Shown: one piece after another, positions 8,826 through 16,902 of the stretch | How the letters are laid out: each line of letters begins with the position of its first letter | Numbering within the stretch: the stretch's first letter is position 1 | Source: Sphingobacteriales bacterium | GTDB lineage: Bacteria > Bacteroidota > Bacteroidia > Sphingobacteriales > Sphingobacteriaceae | Assembly: GCA_004292865.1 (NCBI GenBank) | Contig: RDXP01000118.1 | Location: forward strand, 1-52,776 | DNA: 52,776 nucleotides | Reading direction: 5' to 3' | Position numbers and translations under genes: made by a program | The notes under the pieces: generated by a model | The model's input: only the letters and a program-made list of their open reading frames with translations | Databases searched by the model: none | What the model was told of the DNA's origin: nothing

Positions 8826-8975
8826 TTTAAGATGATTAGGGCGTTTAACACGCTCTACGCTATATCTTTTTCGTTATTGCCCCCTCCCCCATTTCCCCCT
8901 TCGGGGGCTAGGGGGAGGGGGCAATAACAAAAAAGGATGCCGCTGCGATCGTTAACGCTCTTAAATATTTTATAA
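8826..8975. repeat. Long imperfect inverted repeat with GC-rich core
   Basis: The core is an exact 18-bp inverted repeat (8873-8890 with 8911-8928, GTTATTGCCCCCTCCCCC against its complement). It encloses a smaller hairpin of CCCCC, TTC and GGGGG at 8895-8907. Outside it the similarity continues imperfectly: TTTAAGATGATTAGGGCGTTTAACA on the left matches the complement of TCGTTAACGCTCTTAAATATT on the right. The block lies downstream of tyrS and upstream of crtZ and could stop tyrS transcription. Its composition is far more GC-rich than its surroundings. Confidence 0.75.
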
Positions 8976-9042
8976 TATTGATTTCTAGTATATTAAGTTA
9001 TAATTTAATCATCGAAATTCGGGTTTTTAGTGCTCTTTATTT

Positions 9043-10326
9043 TTACGTTACTTTTATCAAAAAATAATTCTTTTTCCCTTTTTGCACTACCAAAAACTGC
9101 TGGTTAATTAAATCCGAAGGGGTAAAAACTTTGCTGTTATCGGTAATTTTTTCTCGGTTTACCGATACACCACCGCCATCAATCATTTTTTTACTTTCGC
9201 CTTTCGATGTAAATATTTTGGTACGTTCGGCAAGCAAAGTAAGTACATCAATTCCCGTTTCGAGTTCGTTTTTATCAACAGTAAATTGTGGTATGCCTTC
9301 AAAAATTTGTAAAACTTGGGTGGCGTTTAATTGCTTTAAAAAATCTAAACTACCGTTGCCAAACAAAAAATCGGTGGTTTTTAAAGCTGTTTGTAGCTGT
9401 TGTACACCGTGTACTCGGGTGGTAATATCGGCCGCTAGGGCTTTTTGTAAAATACGCAAATGTGGCGCACTTAAATGTTGGCTAACTAGGTTGGCTATAT
9501 CGCTTTGCGTAAAAAAAGTAAATATTTTAATATAATTTTCGGCATCGGCATCGCTGGCGTTTAACCAAAATTGGTAAAATTGGTAGGGGCTGGTTTTATC
9601 GGCGCTAAGCCAAATATTACCTCCTTCGGTTTTACCAAACTTGGTACCATCGGCTTTTTTTATCAAAGGCGATGTAATGGCAAAGGCTTCGCCACCATCT
9701 TTACGCCTTATAAATTCGGTGCCGGTAACAATGTTTCCCCACTGGTCGCTGCCACCCATTTGCAGCACACAGTTTTTATGTTTCCATAGGTAATAAAAAT
9801 CGTAGCCCTGCACCAGTTGGTAACTAAACTCGGTAAAGCTCATGCCTACTTCGCTTTCGAGGCGTTTTTTTACCGAATCTTTGGCCATCATATAGTTAAC
9901 GGTAATATGCTTGCCAGCATCGCGAATAAAATCTAAAAAAGTAAAATTTTTAAACCAATCGTAGTTATTTACAATTTCGGCACTGTTGGCACCACAGTCA
10001 AAATCTAAAAATTGTTCTAATTGCTTTTTAATTCCCGCAAGGTTATGGTTTAAAATATCTTCGGAAAGCAGGTTTCGCTCGGCCGATTTACCCGATGGGT
10101 CGCCCACCATACCTGTTGCGCCACCTACCAATGCAAAGGGTTTATGCCCCGCTTTTTGAAACCTTAGCAGGGTTAAAATCTGCAATAAGCTACCTACATG
10201 TAAGGAGTCGGCAGTAGGGTCGAACCCGATATAACCAGCCGTAATGCCTTGGGCTAGTTTTTCTTGTGTGCCGGGCATTATATCATGCAGCAAGCCTCGC
10301 CAACGTAATTCTTCAACAAAATCCAT
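9043..10326 (-). CDS. tyrS: Tyrosyl-tRNA synthetase
   Basis: This 427-residue class I aminoacyl-tRNA synthetase charges tRNA-Tyr. It has the HIGH-type motif ADSLHVGSL near residue 44, a tyrosine-binding stretch QLVQGYDFYYLW near 165, the KMSKS-type loop KFGKTEGG near 230, and a C-terminal S4-like RNA-binding domain (about 350-427). The frame extends upstream to ATG 10389, but ATG 10326 (MDFVEELRWRGLLHD) matches family starts, and the predicted -7 promoter element lies inside the longer version. It is divergent from the AcpH-like gene. The GC-rich inverted repeat beyond its stop may terminate it. Confidence 0.96.
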   Translation of the reverse strand: MDFVEELRWRGLLHDIMPGTQEKLAQGITAGYIGFDPTADSLHVGSLLQILTLLRFQKAGHKPFALVGGATGMVGDPSGKSAERNLLSEDILNHNLAGIKKQLEQFLDFDCGANSAEIVNNYDWFKNFTFLDFIRDAGKHITVNYMMAKDSVKKRLESEVGMSFTEFSYQLVQGYDFYYLWKHKNCVLQMGGSDQWGNIVTGTEFIRRKDGGEAFAITSPLIKKADGTKFGKTEGGNIWLSADKTSPYQFYQFWLNASDADAENYIKIFTFFTQSDIANLVSQHLSAPHLRILQKALAADITTRVHGVQQLQTALKTTDFLFGNGSLDFLKQLNATQVLQIFEGIPQFTVDKNELETGIDVLTLLAERTKIFTSKGESKKMIDGGGVSVNREKITDNSKVFTPSDLINQQFLVVQKGKKNYFLIKVT

Positions 10327-10361
10327 GTTATCAAATAAAAATACTATCTTGTAAATTGTAG

Positions 10362-10369
10362 CAAATATA
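10362..10369 (-). promoter_or_regulatory. Predicted -7 promoter element of tyrS
   Basis: TATATTTG on the minus strand matches TAnnTTTG exactly and predicts transcription from about 10357, some 30 bases before ATG 10326. This argues against the upstream ATG at 10389. Confidence 0.55.
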
Positions 10370-10397
10370 TAAGTTTCGGGTACAATCATTATTTAAG

Positions 10398-11075
10398 ATG
10401 AATTTTTTATCCCATTTTTACTTCGATAGCCTTAGCCGGCAACCCTACCAAATACTAGGTGGGCTGTTGCCCGATTTGGTAAAAAATGCCGATAAAAGTT
10501 GGAACATACACCCCGAAAAGTTACCTATTAGCGTGTTTGACAATCCCCATCATTTACAAATACTTAAAGGCTGGAACAGCCATTTACGGGTAGATAAACT
10601 GTTTCATTCATCGGCGTTTTTTGCACATCACCTGCATCAAATAAAACAACCCTTACTAGGCTTGCTAAAAGGAACGGCTATAAAACCATTTTTTTTAGCC
10701 CATATTAGCATCGAGCTGCTGTTAGATAGCCTTTTAATTACCGAAAACATGGTGGTTGTTGAAAATTTATACCTTAAATTAAATGAAATTGACGATACTG
10801 AAATCTTATATTTCCTTCGATTAAATCAAATACAGGATATAGCTAAGTTTCAAAATTTTTACAGTGTTTTTAAAACCGAAAAATATTTATCCACTTATGC
10901 GCATACCGATAAAATATCTTACGCATTAAAACGTATTTGTATGAGAATATGGGATACCCCAATAAGCCAAACCCAAGAAATAGAACTTACCGAAATATTG
11001 AATGCGTACAAAATTAAACTATCACAAGATTTTATATTTATCTTTGAGCATATTGCAGCCAAGCTTTTAACATGA
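10398..11075 (+). CDS. AcpH-like (DUF479) family protein
   Basis: This 225-residue protein opens MNFLSHFYFD and has LGGLLPDLVKNAD near residue 20, the pattern of the acyl-carrier-protein phosphodiesterase (AcpH/DUF479) family. A histidine-rich middle follows (HSSAFFAHHLHQIKQ near 70 and FFLAHISIELLLDS near 95). AcpH removes the phosphopantetheine arm from acyl carrier protein in E. coli; whether Bacteroidota homologues do so is untested as far as I know. The metal-binding His/Asp pattern of an HD-like fold is plausible here. It overlaps the PorV-like gene by 4 bases (ATGA), so translation is probably coupled. Confidence 0.7.
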   Translation: MNFLSHFYFDSLSRQPYQILGGLLPDLVKNADKSWNIHPEKLPISVFDNPHHLQILKGWNSHLRVDKLFHSSAFFAHHLHQIKQPLLGLLKGTAIKPFFLAHISIELLLDSLLITENMVVVENLYLKLNEIDDTEILYFLRLNQIQDIAKFQNFYSVFKTEKYLSTYAHTDKISYALKRICMRIWDTPISQTQEIELTEILNAYKIKLSQDFIFIFEHIAAKLLT

Positions 11076-12151
11076 TTAAACGGATAGTAACCATCATTAT
11101 TTTTACACCTATTATTACTTTTGCACAAGTACGAAAGTATAGTAACGAGTTTTTACAAATAGGCGTAGGTGCTAGGGCTTTTGGTATGGGTGGCTCGGTA
11201 GTGGCATCGGCTAGTGATGTAAATGCTGCTTACTGGAACCCTGCAGGCCTAGTAAATATGGAAACCGACCGCCAGGTAAGTTTAATGCACTCGGCTTATT
11301 TTGCTGGCGTGGCCAAGTATGATTATGCGGCGTTTGCCACCTTTATAGCCGATAATACGGCTGTGGTAAGTGCTTCGCTTATCCGCTTTGGGGTGGATGA
11401 TATACCCGATACCTCCGAGCTTATTGATGCCGCTGGTAATATTAACTATAGCCGTGTAAAATCGTTTTCGGCGGCCGATTATGCCGCCATATTTAGCTAT
11501 GCCCGTAAAACCCAACAACGTATAAGCGATGATAGGGGCTTAAGCTATGGTGCTAATGTAAAAATTGTTCACCGTACAGTGGGGCAATACGGTAAATCGT
11601 GGGGTTTTGGTATTGATGTAGGCGCACAGTATAAGCTGGGTAACCTAACGCTAGCCGCCGTAGGCCGCGATATTACCACCACCTTTAATGCGTGGAGCTT
11701 TAACCCCGATAAGTTTTCGAGCATATACTCGGCTACGGGAAATCAAACACCTTTAAACTCGAACGAAATTACCCTTCCTCGTTTTATACTAGGCGCAGCG
11801 TATTACAACACTATTGGCCAAAATTTTGGTTTAAATACCGAAGCTAATTTTAACCTTACCACCGATGGTAAACGAAATGTTTTACTTTCGGCCAAGCCTG
11901 TAAGCATCGACCCCACGGTGGGTATAGAAGCCAATTATAAAAAAATTGTTTTTTTGCGTGGCGGCATCAATAATATACAAAGAACTACCGATTTTAACAG
12001 TGCCAAAAAAATCGAGTTTCAGCCCAATGTAGGCCTCGGTATTAAAATAAAAACTTTTTCTATTGATTACGCCCTTACCAACGTAGGCGGACAAAGCTCG
12101 GCGGTGTACAGCAATATTTTTTCTATACGGTTAGATTTCGAAAAAAAATAA
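11072..12151 (+). CDS. PorV/PorQ-family outer membrane protein
   Basis: This 359-residue protein has a signal peptide (about 1-18, TFA before Gln). The N-terminal signature FLQIGVGARAFGMGGSVVAS at about residues 26-45, followed by DVNAAYWNPAGLVN, is typical of PorV/PorQ and FadL-like barrels. The rest is amphipathic beta-strand sequence ending in an aromatic-rich strand (NIFSIRLDFEKK). PorV-type proteins belong to the type IX secretion system outer membrane complex; some paralogues serve other roles. Without the rest of the secretion genes nearby I cannot tell whether this is the main PorV or a paralogue. Translation is coupled to the upstream AcpH-like gene. Confidence 0.85.
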   Translation: MIKRIVTIIIFTPIITFAQVRKYSNEFLQIGVGARAFGMGGSVVASASDVNAAYWNPAGLVNMETDRQVSLMHSAYFAGVAKYDYAAFATFIADNTAVVSASLIRFGVDDIPDTSELIDAAGNINYSRVKSFSAADYAAIFSYARKTQQRISDDRGLSYGANVKIVHRTVGQYGKSWGFGIDVGAQYKLGNLTLAAVGRDITTTFNAWSFNPDKFSSIYSATGNQTPLNSNEITLPRFILGAAYYNTIGQNFGLNTEANFNLTTDGKRNVLLSAKPVSIDPTVGIEANYKKIVFLRGGINNIQRTTDFNSAKKIEFQPNVGLGIKIKTFSIDYALTNVGGQSSAVYSNIFSIRLDFEKK

Positions 12152-12181
12152 AGTGGATTATTGTGTAAATAAGGGGGGTGG

Positions 12182-12208
12182 TTGGCTTAAATCAATAATT
12201 TAAACCAA
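12182..12208. terminator. Inverted repeat between convergent genes
   Basis: TTGGCTTAAAT (12182-12192) pairs with ATTTAAACCAA (12198-12208) with one mismatch. It sits at the converging ends of the PorV-like gene and the oxidase gene and overlaps the oxidase stop, as expected for a shared bidirectional terminator. Confidence 0.55.
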
Positions 12209-14444
12209 CACCAAAACCTAAGCCCATATCGCTATCGTAGTGTGTGGTTACGCCAAAGTTTCTTTTAATAATATAGCGTAATCCAGCCATGTATTCTTTG
12301 TCGGTATTCCACATCAATCTCATTCGCAAGCGTTTAGATAGGGAAATATCATCTCTCATAAACTGTACCCTTAGGTTACCATCGTGGTAAATTTCGGTTT
12401 GTAGTATAAGCAACATAGGCAAAGTATATTGTAAGCCCAAGCTAAATTGTGTGCGATTATCTTTGGTATTGGTTTGTTTAAAAATATTTTTTTCGACCAC
12501 ATTATGCCCCAATTTACGGTAACGCCAATCAAACCCAATAAACGGCATTAGCCATTGCATTTTACCTATGTAACGGCCAATATGTGTTTCGGTTTCGTAG
12601 CCGTGGCTGTTGTGGTAGCCCAATCGCCATTCGGAACCAAGGCTCCAGCGAGTGTTGCTAAGCATTGCCATACCATCGTTACCATTAGTGGCAAAATCGT
12701 TTTCGGCCATAAAATGAAACATTCTATCATCGGCAAAAAGTTTGCGTTGTGCCAGTTTTAGATTTGGAATTAATGGATTTGCTGCCTGATTTTGGTAAGT
12801 AAAAACTCGGCCCATTCCGGCCATCATGTGGTACAAAATGTGGCAGTGAAAAAACCAATCGCCCTCAACATTGGCGTTAAATTCTAAAACATCGGTTTCC
12901 ATTGGCATAATATCAATGATATTTTTGAGTGGTGCGTACTCGCCTTGTCCGTTTATTATTCTAAAATCGTGACCGTGTAAGTGTATTGGGTGTCGCATCA
13001 TTGAACCGTTGTAGATGGTGATGCGTACATTTTCGCCTTTTTTTATCAGTATTTTATCTGTTTCGGAAACTACTTTGTTGTCTAAACTCCAAACGTAGCG
13101 GTTCATATTTCCTGTGAGTTCAAATTTTAATTCTTTTACTGGTGCATCTTTGGGAAGTGTTGTTTTGGTTGGCGATTTTAACATTGCGTAATTTAGAGTT
13201 ACAATTTCCGAAAGTTTGTTGCTGTTATAATCGTCTTCGGTCATTTTCATACCGCCCATTTTGTCGCTTACTTTTTTTGCATCGCCTGTAATTTCGGGAT
13301 ACATTACTACGTTCATATCCATTTGGTTGTATGACATACTCATTCCCATATCGTCAAGGTCTCCGTTCATTTTCATCATACCGTTCATCATTTTCATTCC
13401 TTCAAAATATTTTAATTTGGGTAAAGGCGAAACTAATTGTTTGATACCATTGCCTAAATACAAGGAAGCGGATTTTGTGCGGTCTTCGGAGGTTACCAAA
13501 AATTCGTAAGCTGTTTTATTAGCTGGTATGGTTACAATAATATCGTAAGTTTCTGAAACGGCTATTAATAATCTATCAACCACAACTGGTTCAACATCGT
13601 TACCATCGTTGGCAACAACGGTAATTTTACTGCCTGCATAATTGAGCCAAAAGTAGGTTGATGCACCACCATTTGAAATTCGTAAGCGTACTTTATCGCC
13701 ACCTTTGAACTGCGAAAGTTGGCTTTCATTTTTTCCGTTTATGAGAAACTTGTTATAATAAACATCGCTCACGTCCATTGCGTTCATTCGTTTCCATTCG
13801 TTGGTTACTTTGGTTTTAAAATGACCTTGTTGTATTGCTTCAGCATAACTTTGTGTTGTTCCTTTTTGGATAGCGAACCAATCGGTTGCGTTGTGCAACA
13901 ATCGGTGTACATTTTCGGGTTTCATATCCGTCCATTCACTCAAAACTATTGGAACGCTTGGCAAATCGTCAATTCCTTTTCTAAAAGTTAGGTCAGTTGA
14001 TTTTTTTAGCATTACAAAATTTCCGTACATGCCTATTTGTTCTTGCAAACCCGTGTGGCTATGGTACCAATGTGTACCGTGTTGTATAATAGGGAATTTA
14101 TATAAATGTGTGGTATTGGGTTTTATAGGCATTTGGGTTAAATACGGAACGCCATCTTGGTTATTTGGCAAAAATAATCCATGCCAATGTAGCGATGTTT
14201 CTTCGTTTAACATATTATGCACATAAATTTCGGCGGTATCGCCTTCGGTAAATGTTAGCGTTGGCATTGGTATTTGCCCATTTACGGCAATTGCGTGTTT
14301 GGGTTTACCCGAAAAATTTACAATGGTATCATGCACATATAAATCGTAACGAACAATTTTTTGGGCGAAAATAGATTGAGATAGAAACAATAGGATTATT
14401 GCCGTAGGCAATAATTGTATGTTTTTTATTTTTTTATTTTTCAT
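12192..14444 (-). CDS. Multicopper oxidase fused to CopB-like outer membrane domain
   Basis: This 750-residue protein has a signal peptide (about 1-27). Its cupredoxin domains carry all copper-site motifs: HWHG at 86-89, HWYHSH at 125-130, HPIHLHGH at 485-492 and HCHILYHMMAGM at 533-544. A Met-rich insert (about 350-405, including MKMMNGMMKMNG) resembles copper-loading loops of CopA/CueO oxidases. From about residue 560 the sequence changes to beta-barrel-like strands (SLGSEWRLGYH, GFDWRYRKLGHNVVEKN, AGLRYI) ending in GLGFGVGLNY, matching the CopB/PcoB outer-membrane family. It should oxidise Cu(I) outside the cytoplasm while tethered to the outer membrane. It is the last gene of a copper operon, 11 bases after the HMA-MauE gene. 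Confidence 0.9.
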   Translation of the reverse strand: MKNKKIKNIQLLPTAIILLFLSQSIFAQKIVRYDLYVHDTIVNFSGKPKHAIAVNGQIPMPTLTFTEGDTAEIYVHNMLNEETSLHWHGLFLPNNQDGVPYLTQMPIKPNTTHLYKFPIIQHGTHWYHSHTGLQEQIGMYGNFVMLKKSTDLTFRKGIDDLPSVPIVLSEWTDMKPENVHRLLHNATDWFAIQKGTTQSYAEAIQQGHFKTKVTNEWKRMNAMDVSDVYYNKFLINGKNESQLSQFKGGDKVRLRISNGGASTYFWLNYAGSKITVVANDGNDVEPVVVDRLLIAVSETYDIIVTIPANKTAYEFLVTSEDRTKSASLYLGNGIKQLVSPLPKLKYFEGMKMMNGMMKMNGDLDDMGMSMSYNQMDMNVVMYPEITGDAKKVSDKMGGMKMTEDDYNSNKLSEIVTLNYAMLKSPTKTTLPKDAPVKELKFELTGNMNRYVWSLDNKVVSETDKILIKKGENVRITIYNGSMMRHPIHLHGHDFRIINGQGEYAPLKNIIDIMPMETDVLEFNANVEGDWFFHCHILYHMMAGMGRVFTYQNQAANPLIPNLKLAQRKLFADDRMFHFMAENDFATNGNDGMAMLSNTRWSLGSEWRLGYHNSHGYETETHIGRYIGKMQWLMPFIGFDWRYRKLGHNVVEKNIFKQTNTKDNRTQFSLGLQYTLPMLLILQTEIYHDGNLRVQFMRDDISLSKRLRMRLMWNTDKEYMAGLRYIIKRNFGVTTHYDSDMGLGFGVGLNY

Positions 14445-14455
14445 TTTGGTTTTTC

Positions 14456-15178
14456 TTAAATGATTATAAATAACATAATTCCACTCATTGCAATCATCAA
14501 CGCATCTTCGATAATGGTAACGGTACTCATTGGTAAATTAAAAATTGCACCCAAACAAGCACATTGAATTTTCTTTTTGTTTAATACCGATTGTAAAACT
14601 CCAATAATACTAATACTCATAACTACAACTGTAATTAAGCTGGTTAGTAACGGGTTAAAATCCACTAAAAAAGCAATTCCTAAACCTAATTCGATAAATA
14701 CATATAGGTATGCCCAAGCTGGAATTTGTTTAGCCAATACATCATACATCACATAACTTTCCGCAAATCCTTTGAGGTTTAATAATTTAAAAAAAGAGAA
14801 AATAAGAAAAAACCCCGACATAAAATGCCGCATTGCTTGCATAAAATCGAATTTTGTATTTCGAGTTTGCACCAATGTTGTTACTAATATAATGTAGAAA
14901 AATATTAGTAAAATGGGCTTATAAGTTTCAAACCAAGATTTTGTTTGTTCTGCAATTTCGTTATGATTGGTTGTAGATATTTGATATTTTGGTTCTAAAA
15001 CTTTTTGCAAGTCGGACAATGCAACATGATTATCCATTGTAATAGTTGCGGTTTCTGTGTCTTTAAAAACGGTAACATTAGTAACATTTTCGATGGTTAG
15101 CAAAGCCGCTTTTACTTTGGCCTCGCAAGCAAGGCAACTCATGCCATTAAGGTTATATTGGTGTATCATTTTTTGCAT
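14456..15178 (-). CDS. HMA-domain protein fused to MauE/DoxX-like membrane domain
   Basis: This 240-residue protein starts with a heavy-metal-associated domain of about 70 residues carrying GMSCLACEAK (Cys15 and Cys18), the Cu(I)-binding MxCxxC pattern. Four hydrophobic segments follow (about 89-106, 117-131, 156-195 and 215-240) with the MauE-like signature QCACLGAIFNLPMS near residue 205. MauE-type proteins accompany disulfide or metal-centre maturation. The combination suggests membrane-bound copper delivery or redox handling. It lies between the Cys-pair peptide and the oxidase in the copper operon, so loading the oxidase is a natural guess. M4 is an alternative start. Confidence 0.85.
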   Translation of the reverse strand: MQKMIHQYNLNGMSCLACEAKVKAALLTIENVTNVTVFKDTETATITMDNHVALSDLQKVLEPKYQISTTNHNEIAEQTKSWFETYKPILLIFFYIILVTTLVQTRNTKFDFMQAMRHFMSGFFLIFSFFKLLNLKGFAESYVMYDVLAKQIPAWAYLYVFIELGLGIAFLVDFNPLLTSLITVVVMSISIIGVLQSVLNKKKIQCACLGAIFNLPMSTVTIIEDALMIAMSGIMLFIII

Positions 15179-15190
15179 GGGGGTAAAAAA

Positions 15191-15254
15191 TAGCGTGTAA
15201 CCTTACAGCCACACGCTATAAAAAGCATAACAAAATACATTTATTTTGTTATGC
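15191..15254 (-). terminator. Hairpins after the Cys-pair peptide gene
   Basis: GCATAACAAAATA (15225-15237) and TATTTTGTTATGC (15242-15254) form a perfect 13-bp stem around a four-base loop, overlapping the peptide's stop codon. A second stem, TAGCGTG (15191-15197) with CACGCTA (15212-15218), follows before the HMA-MauE gene. They could end or attenuate transcription inside the operon, setting a high peptide to low downstream ratio. Confidence 0.55.
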
Positions 15255-15381
15255 AACAAGGTGCATTTATTGTGCAACAAGCACTGCCTTTTTTGCAACA
15301 TTTTTTTTGCGCAGTAGTAACTGCAAATAAAACAGAACCTGTTAATAATAAAGCCATAACACTTAAAATTACTTTTTTCAT
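15241..15381 (-). CDS. 46-residue exported peptide with three Cys-Cys pairs
   Basis: This short frame runs from ATG 15381 to a TAA ending at 15241. Residues 1-24 look like a signal peptide (MKKVILSVMALLLTG... FAVTTAQ). The mature part is tiny and reads KKCCKKGSACC then TINAPCCITK, with Cys pairs at 28-29, 35-36 and 42-43. Such dense, evenly spaced vicinal cysteines suggest soft-metal binding, metallothionein-like but exported. It lies inside the copper cluster in the same direction, 98 bases from the HMA-AraC gene and 62 bases before the HMA-MauE gene, and ends in a strong hairpin. I do not recognise a named family. Copper capture in the periplasm is inference from motif and location. Confidence 0.75.
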   Translation of the reverse strand: MKKVILSVMALLLTGSVLFAVTTAQKKCCKKGSACCTINAPCCITK

Positions 15382-15479
15382 TTTTTACCTTTTAAACATA
15401 TAGATACATTTCTATTTTACAAATTTGGCAAATGATTATGCTTCACACATTACACAATTTGGTAAATAATTTGCAAAAT

Positions 15480-16040
15480 TTATAGTTCGTCTATTGGTTT
15501 TCTTTCTTTTTGTTTAAGATGCTTAAAATAACTGGGCGAGTGGCCTGTAACTTTTTTAAACTGGTTACTTAAATGTGCTACACTGCTATAATGAAGCCGA
15601 AAAGCAATTTGGCTTAAATTTAATTCATTGTATATCAACAATTCTTTTATTTTTTCGGTTTTTTGATTGATAAAATATTTTTCGATGGTGCAGCCCTCTG
15701 CTTCCGAAAACAGGTTGCTAATGCTCTGATAATCTTGCTGTAAATTATCGGCTAAGTATTGCGATAAATTAGTTTTTAATACCGTTATTTGATGATGCAC
15801 CAAATCAATTATTAAATTTTTAATACGCTCAACAGTTTTACTTATCTTATCATCTAACAACTGGAAACCAAGCAGTTTAAAGGTTTCTTCTAATTGTTGT
15901 TTTTGGTTTTCGATACTGTTTTCTACTATTTCTACTTTTCCTAAATCAACAGAAACGGTATGAAGCCCCAGTTTTTCTAACTCGGCCTTCACCACCATTT
16001 TGCACCTACTACACACCATATTTTTAATGTACAGCTGCAT
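15480..16040 (-). CDS. AraC-type regulator with N-terminal HMA-like metal domain
   Basis: This 186-residue protein has an N-terminal domain of about 65 residues shaped like a heavy-metal-associated fold, with MVCSRCKMVV (Cys10, Cys13). A linker follows, then an AraC-type DNA-binding region (about 105-176) with LNLSQIAFRLHYSSVAHLSN and FKKVTGHSPSYFKHL. The natural reading is a one-component cytoplasmic copper sensor: metal on the CxxC alters DNA binding of the AraC half. Its ATG is only 1 base after the stop of the HMA lipoprotein gene, so it is probably the autoregulated controller of the island. Only the C-terminal family is certain; the HMA assignment rests on the CxxC position and the domain length. 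Confidence 0.85.
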   Translation of the reverse strand: MQLYIKNMVCSRCKMVVKAELEKLGLHTVSVDLGKVEIVENSIENQKQQLEETFKLLGFQLLDDKISKTVERIKNLIIDLVHHQITVLKTNLSQYLADNLQQDYQSISNLFSEAEGCTIEKYFINQKTEKIKELLIYNELNLSQIAFRLHYSSVAHLSNQFKKVTGHSPSYFKHLKQKERKPIDEL

Positions 16041-16041
16041 A

Positions 16042-16458
16042 TTACTTTACCTTATTGTTTTTGGCTGTATCGGTTTCGTTTTTTTCTGTTTTTAAGGGCA
16101 AAGCCTTTTCCTTTATCGCTGCTCTATCATATTGGCAACAACCAGGCAAATTATTATACACACTTAAAGGTGCTAAAAAGCTATCGCTATCGTAACCAGC
16201 TAATGATATACGTTTTAATACCTCATCTTGATTGGTTTTTTTGCTATCGTAAGTAATGGTAGCCATTTTGGTGTCGGCATTCCAATTCACTTTAGCTATT
16301 GTTTTACTATTGCCCGCACTTTCGATAGTATTTTTGCACATACCGCAGTTGCCGTAAATTTTTACGGTGGCCGTTTGAGGATTTTTTATTTGCGCATTAC
16401 AGGCGGTAAATGGCAATAATAGGGTTATTAATACCCATGTTTTTAATATCAGTTTCAT
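16042..16458 (-). CDS. HMA-domain lipoprotein, copper binding
   Basis: This 138-residue exported protein has a hydrophobic leader ending in PFTAC, so Cys20 is probably lipidated. A heavy-metal-associated domain follows (about 30-95) with IYGNCGMCKNTIE, giving Cys38 and Cys41 as the metal ligands. A second cysteine pair (NLPGCCQYD, Cys107-108) and a Lys-rich tail come after. It resembles periplasmic copper or mercury chaperones of the MerP type but is membrane anchored. It is the first gene of the run leading to the HMA-AraC regulator. A near-consensus -7 element (TATATTGC) lies upstream on the minus strand. Confidence 0.85.
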   Translation of the reverse strand: MKLILKTWVLITLLLPFTACNAQIKNPQTATVKIYGNCGMCKNTIESAGNSKTIAKVNWNADTKMATITYDSKKTNQDEVLKRISLAGYDSDSFLAPLSVYNNLPGCCQYDRAAIKEKALPLKTEKNETDTAKNNKVK

Positions 16459-16548
16459 TGTAATAATTTTAAATTTTTTGTAAATAAATATTTTTTTTTA
16501 GCAATATACCGCTTTAAAATAAACGGTTTTTTGGCTATGCAAATAGGC

Positions 16549-16902
16549 TCAGCTTATTTTAGGAATAAGCCATAAAGTGTAAAAACCAGCAGAGATATTG
16601 GTTTTAATGGGATAAAAATTTTGCCTTTGGGCCGATAAATTAAAAGCAGTATTTATTGTTGTTTGATTAATAATGGCTATACTAAATTGTGCCGTAGTTG
16701 TACAACCCGAATGCCCACATTTGCCATTGCAAGCGTTTTTTTTGCTTTTTATTTTATGGCTACAGCAGTTTTTTTTGGTGGCTTGGGCCGAAATTTCTTT
16801 TTTACAGCAGGCTTTTACTGATTTTGTTTCACACGCAAATGTGCTACTAGGCAACAGCAAGTAGCCAAACAGTACGATTATTAAGATGTGAAATTTTTTC
16901 AT
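16549..16902 (-). CDS. Cys-rich exported protein, probable metal binding
   Basis: This 117-residue protein starts at ATG 16902; a TTG three codons upstream is less likely. The signal peptide covers about residues 1-23. The mature N-terminal half is rich in Cys, Lys and His: Cys24, 32-33, 46-47, 58, 62 and 67, with KACCKK, KNCCSHK and NGKCGHSGC. The C-terminal half (about 70-117) has no cysteine and reads like a short structured tail. It has no recognised family. Its location directly upstream of the HMA lipoprotein gene, with a weak hairpin (ACCG...CGGT) between them, suggests it belongs to the copper island, perhaps as an exported metal buffer. Confidence 0.72.
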   Translation of the reverse strand: MKKFHILIIVLFGYLLLPSSTFACETKSVKACCKKEISAQATKKNCCSHKIKSKKNACNGKCGHSGCTTTAQFSIAIINQTTINTAFNLSAQRQNFYPIKTNISAGFYTLWLIPKIS

